From positions 6,138,001 to 6,202,000 of the forward strand of contig NZ_JAPEQG010000001.1 of the NCBI RefSeq assembly GCF_026339735.1: 64,000 nt of DNA, given 5' to 3'. The notes under the pieces are model-generated. The model did not search any database. It saw only the letters and a program-made list of their open reading frames with translations, and had not been told where the DNA came from. The DNA is from Streptomyces sp. NBC_01669 (GTDB taxonomy: Bacteria > Actinomycetota > Actinomycetes > Streptomycetales > Streptomycetaceae). The translations under genes were made by a program, and so were the position numbers. Below, one piece after another: positions 9,221 to 15,821 of the stretch; the stretch's first letter is position 1, and the number at the start of each line of letters is the position of its first letter.

Positions 9221-10165
9221 GTGCGCAAGCTGTACGTACTCCTCCTGGCCGCCGTCCTGCTGCTGTTCGGCGCACCCGCGGGCCATGCCGCCGACAACGG
9301 CAGCTGGTCCGTCTACCCGGCCACCACGAAGTACGGGCAGCGCCCGTACTTCTATCTCTCCGCCGACCCCGGTGCCACCCTCACCGACAAGGTCACCGTC
9401 ACCAACAAGACCGCCGAGCCCCTGACCTTCCGGCTGTATGCCGCCGACGCCTACAACACCGAACGCGACGGCGGGTTCGCCGTCCGCTCCCCGGACGAGA
9501 AGCAGCGTTCCGTCGGCGCCTGGGCGAGGACCGGCCGCGACAAGGTCACCGTGAAACCGCACGGCTCCGTCACCGTGCCGGTCACCGTCACCCTCCCGGA
9601 GACCGCCGAGCCCGGCGACCACCCGGGCGCCCTCGTCGCTCTCGACGAACGCATCGACCCCGCCGACCGGGGAGCCGTCGCCGTCGGCATCCGGAAAGCG
9701 GTCGGCGCCCGCATCTATCTCCGGGTCAACGGACCGACGATGCCCGCGCTGTCCGTCGACGACGTCACCGTCGAGCACACCCAGCCGCTCGTCCCGGGCA
9801 CCGGAAGGAGCCGGGCCGTCATCTCGTACACCCTCCACAACCGCGGGAACGTCACCCTCAACCCCAAGGTCGCCCTCAAGGCCCAGGGGCTCTTCGGCCG
9901 CACCCTGCTCGCCCGCGACCTGAAGAGGATCCCGTCCGAGCTGCTGCCCCGCCAGGAGGTCCGGCTGACCGAGCAGTGGGCCGACGCGCCGCAGCTGGAA
10001 TGGGGCGAGATCGAACTGACCGCGAGCGCCCGCGACACCCATGAGTCCGCCGCCGCCCGGTACGTCGCACTGCCCTGGCTGATGGCCGCGGTCCTGCTGG
10101 TGATCGTCGGCGGCGGTACGGGGATGTGGATACGGGCCCGGCGGAGCCGCATCCGCAGGGCCTGA
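9221..10165 (+). CDS. DUF916-like (WxL-interacting) membrane-anchored protein (314 aa)
   Basis: Signal peptide (VRKLYVLLLAAVLLLFGAPAGHA), extracellular region, then one C-terminal helix (LPWLMAAVLLVIVGGGTGMW) and a basic tail, so it is anchored with its bulk outside. The extracellular part matches the DUF916/WxLIP pattern: SVYPA, a PGATLTDKVTVTNKTAEPLTFRLYAADA segment, DGGFAV, and the dHPGALVAL turn. GTG 9221 is preceded by CTGGGGG. Firmicute relatives hold WxL proteins at the wall; the adjacent WxL-like gene supports the same role here. No catalytic residues are seen. Confidence 0.8.
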   Translation: MRKLYVLLLAAVLLLFGAPAGHAADNGSWSVYPATTKYGQRPYFYLSADPGATLTDKVTVTNKTAEPLTFRLYAADAYNTERDGGFAVRSPDEKQRSVGAWARTGRDKVTVKPHGSVTVPVTVTLPETAEPGDHPGALVALDERIDPADRGAVAVGIRKAVGARIYLRVNGPTMPALSVDDVTVEHTQPLVPGTGRSRAVISYTLHNRGNVTLNPKVALKAQGLFGRTLLARDLKRIPSELLPRQEVRLTEQWADAPQLEWGEIELTASARDTHESAAARYVALPWLMAAVLLVIVGGGTGMWIRARRSRIRRA

Positions 10166-10211
10166 GACGACAGCAGGCCGCCCGCTGTGCGGCGGGGCCG
10201 CCGGGATCGGG

Positions 10212-10217
10212 GACAAT
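10212..10217 (+). promoter_or_regulatory. -10-like GACAAT before era
   Basis: GACAATGG lies 5 bases from the ATG. The same octamer precedes recO (19912) and dus (45230) at 4 bases. Position and composition suit a leaderless sigma-70-type -10. Confidence 0.4.
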
Positions 10218-10224
10218 GGGCGCC

Positions 10225-11190
10225 ATGAGCGCTCGACCGAACCCAGAAGCTGCTGCGCAGCAGGCTGAGAACAACGCCCCCCACCGGGCCGGCTTCGCCT
10301 GCTTCGTGGGCCGCCCCAACGCGGGCAAGTCCACCCTTACGAACGCTCTGGTCGGCCAGAAGGTGGCGATCACCTCCAACCGGCCCCAGACGACCCGCCA
10401 CACGGTGCGCGGCATCGTGCACCGCGAGGACGCACAGCTGATCCTGGTCGACACCCCCGGCCTCCACAAGCCGCGCACGCTGCTCGGCGAGCGGCTGAAC
10501 GACGTCGTGCGGACCACCTGGGCCGAGGTCGACGTCATCGGTTTCTGCCTGCCCGCCGACCAGAAGCTCGGCCCCGGCGACAAGTTCATCGCCAAGGAAC
10601 TCGCGGGCATCAAGAAGACCCCGAAGATCGCGATCATCACCAAGACCGACCTGGTCGACTCCAAGCAGCTCGCCGAACAGCTGATCGCCGTCTCCCGTCT
10701 GGGCGAGGAGATCGGCCTCGAATGGGCAGAGATCATTCCGGTCTCCGCGGTGAAGGACAACCAGGTCGACCTTCTCGCCGACCTGATCGCGCCGCTGCTC
10801 CCCGAGAGCCCGCCGCTCTACCCGGAGGGCGACCTCACCGACGAGCCCGAGATGGTGATGGTCGCGGAGCTGATCCGGGAGGCCGCGCTCGAAGGCGTAC
10901 GCGACGAGCTGCCGCACTCGATCGCGGTCGTCGTCGAGGAGATGCTGCCGCGCGAGGACCGGCCCGCGGACAAGCCGCTGCTCGACATCCACGCGAACGT
11001 GTACATCGAGCGGCCCAGCCAGAAGGGCATCATCATCGGCCCGAAGGGCAAGCGGCTGAAAGAGGTCGGCACGAAGTCGCGCAAGCACATCGAGGCGCTG
11101 CTCGGCACGCCGGTCTTCCTGGACCTGCATGTGAAGGTCGCCAAGGACTGGCAGCGCGACCCGAAGCAGCTGCGCAAGCTGGGGTTCTGA
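10225..11190 (+). CDS. era: GTPase Era
   Basis: Essential GTPase that binds the 16S rRNA 3' end during 30S assembly. G1 GRPNAGKS, G3 DTPG, G4 TKTD, followed by a C-terminal KH domain (SQKGIIIGPKGKRLKEVG). 321 residues from ATG 10225; ATG 10216 is also in frame (adding MGA). I prefer 10225 because GACAAT at 10212-10217 looks like a -10 seven bases before it, implying a leaderless message. Convergent with the emfourin gene. Confidence 0.95.
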   Translation: MSARPNPEAAAQQAENNAPHRAGFACFVGRPNAGKSTLTNALVGQKVAITSNRPQTTRHTVRGIVHREDAQLILVDTPGLHKPRTLLGERLNDVVRTTWAEVDVIGFCLPADQKLGPGDKFIAKELAGIKKTPKIAIITKTDLVDSKQLAEQLIAVSRLGEEIGLEWAEIIPVSAVKDNQVDLLADLIAPLLPESPPLYPEGDLTDEPEMVMVAELIREAALEGVRDELPHSIAVVVEEMLPREDRPADKPLLDIHANVYIERPSQKGIIIGPKGKRLKEVGTKSRKHIEALLGTPVFLDLHVKVAKDWQRDPKQLRKLGF

Positions 11191-11230
11191 GCGCCGGCGG
11201 AGTCCGTGGGCGGGTCAGCCGCGCGTCGAC

Positions 11231-11259
11231 CTCACGCGCCCTCCTTGAGGACGCGTGAG
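11231..11259. terminator. Hairpin between era and emfourin genes
   Basis: CTCACGCG (11231-11238) pairs with CGCGTGAG (11252-11259), with extra pairing in the loop. It covers the end of the minus-strand gene and follows era by about 40 bases. Confidence 0.5.
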
Positions 11260-11498
11260 ATCAGTGCGCGCTGGGCGTCGGTCAGGTGCGGATCCGCGCA
11301 GTGCGTCGTGCGGTCGTCGACCGTGATCCGGTACCGGAAGCCGTCCGGCACCCCGGACGGTGGGGTGCCGCGGCCCGCCGCGAGTGCGGATTCGGCCAGG
11401 GCTTCCCACTCCGCTGCGTCGGTGAGGCCCGAGGTGTCGATCTCGCGGTGGCGGGCGATGCCGGTGAAGCCGCCGGTGCGGGTGACCTGGATCCGCAT
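11232..11498 (-). CDS. Emfourin-like inhibitor of M4 protease (88 aa)
   Basis: Small protein with no signal peptide: MRIQVTRTGGFTGIARHREID, then GFRYRITVDDRTTHCADPHLTDAQRALISRVL. The GGFTGI segment, the YxI(T)VDD strand and the C-terminal LTDAQRALI helix fit the protealysin inhibitor emfourin family. It lies just downstream of, and in the same direction as, an M4 protealysin-type protease gene, the arrangement expected for an enzyme/inhibitor pair. The two are separated by a 117-bp spacer holding a hairpin, so inhibitor level could be set separately. Confidence 0.8.
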   Translation of the reverse strand: MRIQVTRTGGFTGIARHREIDTSGLTDAAEWEALAESALAAGRGTPPSGVPDGFRYRITVDDRTTHCADPHLTDAQRALISRVLKEGA

Positions 11499-11520
11499 GG
11501 TTCGACTCCTCTCGCGTTGT

Positions 11521-11600
11521 TTCCGGGGGTCTGCCCCGGACCCCGCTCCTCAATCGCCGGAGAGACCTGTTTTTGGCCGAGCTCCGGCGATCGAGGACAG
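11521..11600. repeat. Intergenic palindromic repeat, copy 2
   Basis: Shares TTCCGGGG, TGCCCCGG and CCCGCTCCTC-A-CGCCGGA with 6961-7005. It also forms a 15-bp stem with one mismatch (11548-11562 with 11582-11596) that could terminate or attenuate protease read-through into the inhibitor gene. Confidence 0.5.
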
Positions 11601-11615
11601 GAACCGTGACCGGGC

Positions 11616-12692
11616 CTACGCGGACGGCACGCCCACCTCCGACCATGCCTTCCGTACCGCTTCCAACTCGTCGCCCTCGCCGAAGCGCTCCCTCGCCGCT
11701 TCGACCGTCAGGCGGGCGAAGTCCGTGAACTCCGCGTCCGCGGCCAGGCGGCGGCCCGTGAGGACGTCGAACCAGAGCTGTCCCGCCCGCTCCCACGCGT
11801 TGCCGCCGAGTGCGGTGGCCAACAGATAGAAGGCGCGGTTCGGGATGCCCGAGTTGAGGTGTACACCGCCATTGTCCTCGGTGGTGTGGATGTAGTCCTC
11901 CATCGACGCGGGCTGCGGGTCCTTGCCGAGCACATCGTCGTCGTACGCCGTGCCGGGCGCCTTCATCGAGCGCAGCGCCTCGCCCTGCACCCGTGGGGCC
12001 AGCAGACCTGCGCCGATCAGCCAGTCCGCCTGGTCGGCGGTCTGGCCCAGTGAGTACTGCTTCACCAGGGAACCGAAGACGTCCGACATGGACTCGTTGA
12101 GGGCGCCGGACTGGCCGAAATAGCTCAGGTTGGCCGTGTGCTGGGTCAGCCCGTGCGTCAGTTCGTGGGCGATCACATCGATGGCGACGGTGAAGTCGAG
12201 GAAGATCTCCCCGTCCCCGTCGCCGAAGACCATCTGCTCGCCGTCGAAGAAGGCGTTGTTGTACTTCTCGTCGTAGTGGACGGAGCCGATCAGCGGCAGC
12301 CCGTTGCCGTCGATCGAATGGCGGCCGTACGCCGTGAGCAGCAGTTCGAAGGTGGCGCCGAGTCCAGCGAACGCGCGGTTGACGCTCGCGTCCCTCGTCG
12401 GCTCCTCACCCTCGCCGCGGACCTTGAAGCCCGGCAACTGCGTGCCGTGGCGGCAGTCGTAGAGCGTGCGCTCAGGCTTGTCGGACAGCTGGTCCGTCGT
12501 CGTGGGGCCGGGTGTGGGGGTGACGAGGGTGGCCATCTGGCGGCGGGTGCGCCGGGCGGCGTCGCCCTCCAGGGTGCGGCGGGCCGGACCGGCCAGATCG
12601 GGGTCGTCGGCTTGTGACAGCTTGTCGAGTACGTGGGGCGGCACGATCGTGCAGAAGACGGGCTGGAACCCGTGCTGAGGTCGAGGCTGCAT
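11616..12692 (-). CDS. M4 (thermolysin-family) protealysin-like metallopeptidase (358 aa)
   Basis: Zinc endopeptidase. HELTH at residues 176-180 gives two zinc His plus the catalytic Glu, and NESMSD supplies the third ligand E200; the later HLNSGIPNRAFY carries the catalytic His. There is no signal peptide; the N-terminus has the short protealysin-type propeptide motif IVPPHVLDKLSQ instead of a long FTP/PepSY prosegment. The enzyme is probably made intracellularly or exported unconventionally. Transcribed divergently from leuA and followed by its inhibitor gene. Confidence 0.93.
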   Translation of the reverse strand: MQPRPQHGFQPVFCTIVPPHVLDKLSQADDPDLAGPARRTLEGDAARRTRRQMATLVTPTPGPTTTDQLSDKPERTLYDCRHGTQLPGFKVRGEGEEPTRDASVNRAFAGLGATFELLLTAYGRHSIDGNGLPLIGSVHYDEKYNNAFFDGEQMVFGDGDGEIFLDFTVAIDVIAHELTHGLTQHTANLSYFGQSGALNESMSDVFGSLVKQYSLGQTADQADWLIGAGLLAPRVQGEALRSMKAPGTAYDDDVLGKDPQPASMEDYIHTTEDNGGVHLNSGIPNRAFYLLATALGGNAWERAGQLWFDVLTGRRLAADAEFTDFARLTVEAARERFGEGDELEAVRKAWSEVGVPSA

Positions 12693-12724
12693 GAGTTCGA
12701 CTGTGGCACTGCGTCATCGTCGTG

Positions 12725-12776
12725 TCACTGTTTGCCATCAGGATTGGACAAATGGAGTGATCGATCACTGTTTACC
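12725..12776. promoter_or_regulatory. Direct repeats and palindrome between protease and leuA leader
   Basis: TCACTGTTTGCC (12725-12736) and TCACTGTTTACC (12765-12776) are near-identical direct repeats exactly 40 bp apart. Between them, overlapping the second, is the perfect 14-bp palindrome AGTGATCGATCACT (12756-12769). This region lies 33-84 bp upstream of the protease start, a good place for an operator. Confidence 0.5.
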
Positions 12777-12836
12777 CGTTACCGAGGTCCGGTCCCGCAT
12801 ACTGATACACGACCGACGTCTCAGGCGCCTCTCGGT

Positions 12837-12842
12837 TAGTCT
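12837..12842 (+). promoter_or_regulatory. -10 element upstream of the leuA leader peptide
   Basis: TAGTCT fits TANNNT and ends nine bases before the leader ATG at 12852, which has no ribosome site. A -35 is not obvious. Confidence 0.4.
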
Positions 12843-12851
12843 CGTCGCATC

Positions 12852-12899
12852 ATGCGTTTCGGGCTGCTTCTTCTTAGCTGCCGCGGCGAGGGCCTGTAG
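12852..12899 (+). CDS. leuL: leuA leader peptide (15 aa, attenuation)
   Basis: Translates as MRFGLLLLSCRGEGL and stops at TAG. Four consecutive Leu codons (CTG CTT CTT CTT), with CTT rare in this genome, make it a textbook leucine-sensing leader. 87 bases remain to the leuA ATG; they contain the stem GGCCGAC (12905-12911) with GTCGGCC (12947-12953) and a smaller GTGT/ACAC hairpin inside it. Ribosome stalling at the Leu codons presumably changes this folding. Leader peptides of this type before Streptomyces leuA are known to me. Confidence 0.82.
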   Translation: MRFGLLLLSCRGEGL

Positions 12900-12986
12900 T
12901 CGTAGGCCGACCCCCTCCCCGCGGAGTCTGGTGTTGCAGCGACACAGTCGGCCGTCCCACCGCTGGACCCCGAGGAGCCGTACGTC

Positions 12987-14774
12987 ATGACCGCCGCGAA
13001 TCCCGCTCAGACCCCCGTCGAGAACGCCGTCGGCCGGCCCACGCCGATCACCAACGCCACTCAGCTGCAGAAGCCGTCCGGGATGCCGGTCCACAAGTAC
13101 GGCCGGTACGAGGCCGTCGAGATCCCCGACCGCACCTGGCCGGACAACCGGATCACCGTGGCGCCCCGCTGGCTGTCCACCGATCTGCGTGACGGCAACC
13201 AGGCACTGATCGACCCGATGTCGCCGGCCCGCAAGCGCGAGATGTTCGACCTGCTCGTACGCATGGGGTACAAGGAGATCGAGGTCGGCTTCCCGTCCTC
13301 CGGCGAGACCGACTTCGCGTTCGTGCGCTCCATCATCGAAGAGGGTGCGATCCCCGAGGACGTGACGATCTCCGTCCTGACCCAGGCCCGCGAGGAGCTG
13401 ATCGAGCGAACTGTTGAATCACTGGTCGGTGCGCGGCGCGCCACGGTGCACCTGTACAACGCCACTGCTCCCACCTTCCGCCGTGTGGTCTTCCGCGGTT
13501 CGAAGGAGCAGGTCAAGCAGATCGCGGTGGACGGCACCCGACTGGTCATGGAGTACGCGGAGAAGATCCTCGGCGACGAGACGATCTTCGGCTACCAGTA
13601 CAGCCCGGAGATCTTCACCGACACCGAGCTGGACTTCGCCCTGGAGGTCTGCGAGGCCGTCTGTGACGTCTGGCAGCCCGAGGAGGGCCGCGAGATCATC
13701 CTCAATCTGCCCGCCACCGTGGAGCGTTCGACGCCGTCCACGCACGCGGACCGGTTCGAGTGGATGTCGCGCAACCTGTCGCGCCGCGAGCACGTCTGCC
13801 TGTCGGTCCACCCGCACAACGACCGCGGCACCGCCGTCGCCGCCGCCGAGCTGGCGATCATGGCCGGTGCGGACCGGATCGAAGGCTGCCTGTTCGGCCA
13901 GGGCGAGCGCACCGGCAATGTCGACCTGGTGACGCTGGGCATGAACCTGTTCTCGCAGGGTGTCGACCCGCAGATCGACTTCTCGCAGATCGACGAGATC
14001 CGTCGCACCAGCGAGTACTGCAACCAGATGGAGGTCCACCCGCGCCACCCCTACGCGGGCGACCTGGTCTACACCGCCTTCTCCGGCTCCCACCAGGACG
14101 CCATCAAGAAGGGCTTCGACGCCATGGAGGCCGACGCGGCCGCCCAGGGCAAGACCGTCGACGACATCGAGTGGGCGGTGCCGTACCTGCCGATCGACCC
14201 GAAGGACGTCGGCCGCTCGTACGAGGCGGTCATCCGGGTCAACTCGCAGTCGGGCAAGGGCGGAATCGCCTACGTCCTGAAGAACGACCACAAGCTGGAC
14301 CTGCCGCGCCGGATGCAGATCGAGTTCTCCCGGATCATTCAGGCCAAGACCGATGCCGAGGGCGGCGAGGTCACGCCGACACAGATCTGGTCCACCTTCC
14401 AGGACGAGTACCTGCCCAACCCCGAGAACGCCTGGGGGCGCGTACAGATCCGCTCCGGTCAGACCACGACCGGTTCCGACGGCCGGGACACGATCACCGT
14501 CGACGCGACCGTGGACGGCGCGGACACCGTGCTGACCGGTACCGGCAACGGTCCGATCTCCGCGTTCTTCGAAGCGCTGCAGGCCATCGGCATCGACGCC
14601 CGTCTGCTGGACTACACCGAGCACACGATGAGCGAGGGCGCGAGCGCCCAGGCCGCCTCGTACATTGAGTGCGCGATCGACGGAAAGGTCCTGTGGGGCA
14701 TCGGCATCGACGCCAACACCACGCGGGCCTCGCTGAAGGCGGTCGTCTCCGCGGTCAACCGCGCGACCCGCTGA
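12987..14774 (+). CDS. leuA: 2-isopropylmalate synthase (595 aa)
   Basis: First committed step of leucine synthesis: acetyl-CoA plus 2-oxoisovalerate. The HMGL-like barrel begins near residue 60 (WLSTDLRDGNQALIDPMS, metal/substrate site), with LSVHPHNDRGTAVAAAEL supplying the HxH metal ligands. The last about 130 residues form the LeuA regulatory domain for leucine feedback (SDGRDTITVDATVDGADTVLTG). Length suits the actinobacterial class II enzyme. Controlled by the upstream leader; ends at a strong hairpin. Confidence 0.97.
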   Translation: MTAANPAQTPVENAVGRPTPITNATQLQKPSGMPVHKYGRYEAVEIPDRTWPDNRITVAPRWLSTDLRDGNQALIDPMSPARKREMFDLLVRMGYKEIEVGFPSSGETDFAFVRSIIEEGAIPEDVTISVLTQAREELIERTVESLVGARRATVHLYNATAPTFRRVVFRGSKEQVKQIAVDGTRLVMEYAEKILGDETIFGYQYSPEIFTDTELDFALEVCEAVCDVWQPEEGREIILNLPATVERSTPSTHADRFEWMSRNLSRREHVCLSVHPHNDRGTAVAAAELAIMAGADRIEGCLFGQGERTGNVDLVTLGMNLFSQGVDPQIDFSQIDEIRRTSEYCNQMEVHPRHPYAGDLVYTAFSGSHQDAIKKGFDAMEADAAAQGKTVDDIEWAVPYLPIDPKDVGRSYEAVIRVNSQSGKGGIAYVLKNDHKLDLPRRMQIEFSRIIQAKTDAEGGEVTPTQIWSTFQDEYLPNPENAWGRVQIRSGQTTTGSDGRDTITVDATVDGADTVLTGTGNGPISAFFEALQAIGIDARLLDYTEHTMSEGASAQAASYIECAIDGKVLWGIGIDANTTRASLKAVVSAVNRATR

Positions 14775-14811
14775 CCCCGCGCCCGAAAGGGCGTAGAACC
14801 GCACGGCCGAC

Positions 14812-14847
14812 GGACCCCGCCCACCCGCTCCAGGGGGGCGGGGTCCG
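14812..14847 (+). terminator. leuA terminator
   Basis: GGACCCCGCCC (14812-14822) and GGGCGGGGTCC (14837-14847) are a perfect 11-bp stem with a 14-nt loop, 38 bases after the stop. Confidence 0.8.
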
Positions 14848-14872
14848 GCCATCTCCCGACGGTTGTGACGAG

Positions 14873-14895
14873 CGAGGTGCTGACGTCACCTCGCG
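14873..14895. promoter_or_regulatory. Palindrome upstream of the TerB-like gene
   Basis: GCGAGGTG-CTGACGT-CACCTCGC has 8-bp perfect arms and a 7-bp centre and overlaps TGACGTCA (14882-14889). It lies about 60 bp before the start, so it could be an operator; the binding protein is unknown. Confidence 0.45.
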
Positions 14896-14955
14896 ACTGT
14901 GGTTAACATCACGTCAACACGGCAATGTTGCCGGAGCGTTACGGAGGTGTGCGAC

Positions 14956-15660
14956 GTGCGGTCAGCCCTGGGACAACGCGCCATAAAGCTGCGTATCTGC
15001 GGCATCCGCACCATCTGGGACGCCGTCGGTGACGGCGAGTTCTTCTGCCCCGGCTGCGGTGGTGACCGCAACTACCGCCGTCTCACCGGCCGTCGTCGCT
15101 TCGCCGTGCTCGGCGTGCCACTGCTGCGCCGCGGCACCGTGGGCCCCGTCGTCGAATGCGCCGCCTGCCGGACCCACTTCGGCACCGATGCGCTCGACCA
15201 CCCCACCACCACCCGGTTCTCCGCGATGCTCCGGGACGCCGTCCACATCGTCGCGCTCGGCATCCTCGCCGCCGGTGGCACCGCCTCCCGCACCGCGTTG
15301 GAGACGGCGGCGGCCACCGTGCGCGGCGCCGGGTTCGACGACTGCACCGAGGACCAGCTCTCCACCGTCGTCGAGGTCCTCGCCGCCGACATCGGACACG
15401 GCTCCGCGTTCGACGCCGCCGCCGAGGCGTGCGGCGCCGCCCTCGCCATCGAGCTCCACGAGGCGCTGGAACCCCTCGCCCCGCATCTCGCGCCCGGCGG
15501 ACGCGAATCGATCCTCCTGCAGGGCGCCAGGATCGCGCTCGCCGACGGCCCGTACAGCCAGGCGGAGCGCGAGGTGCTGACCACGGTCGGCGCCGCGCTG
15601 CAGCTCTGCCCGGACGACACGGCCCGGCTGCTCGCCGCGGCGGCGCGCACCCCCTCGTGA
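14956..15660 (+). CDS. TerB-family protein with N-terminal zinc ribbon (234 aa)
   Basis: The N-terminus has two CxxC pairs (FCPGCGGDRNY and VVECAACRTHFG), a rubredoxin-like zinc ribbon. The C-terminal half is helical and matches the TerB/DjlA-type domain (GARIALADGPYSQAEREVLTTVGAAL). TerB domains occur in tellurite/stress-response systems, but no ter operon is present here, so a specific role is not claimed. GTG 14956 has GGAGGT seven bases upstream. Confidence 0.82.
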   Translation: MRSALGQRAIKLRICGIRTIWDAVGDGEFFCPGCGGDRNYRRLTGRRRFAVLGVPLLRRGTVGPVVECAACRTHFGTDALDHPTTTRFSAMLRDAVHIVALGILAAGGTASRTALETAAATVRGAGFDDCTEDQLSTVVEVLAADIGHGSAFDAAAEACGAALAIELHEALEPLAPHLAPGGRESILLQGARIALADGPYSQAEREVLTTVGAALQLCPDDTARLLAAAARTPS

Positions 15661-15678
15661 CATACGCCGCTCCGCACC

Positions 15679-15708
15679 GCGCCCGTACTCCCGCGGGAGT
15701 ACGGGCGC
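15679..15708 (+). terminator. Perfect 30-bp palindromic terminator
   Basis: The 30 bases read the same on both strands, a 15-bp stem with no separate loop, 18 bases after the TerB-like gene. Confidence 0.75.
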
Positions 15709-15821
15709 CCCTTCGCCCACCCCGGCAGTAGCCGCGAAGTCGGTCCCCGGCGCGACGAATCGGCCCCCGGCGGCCGGGAGTCTGGACACGTACCGGACAA
15801 CCGGCCGAAGGGGGGCCCGTG

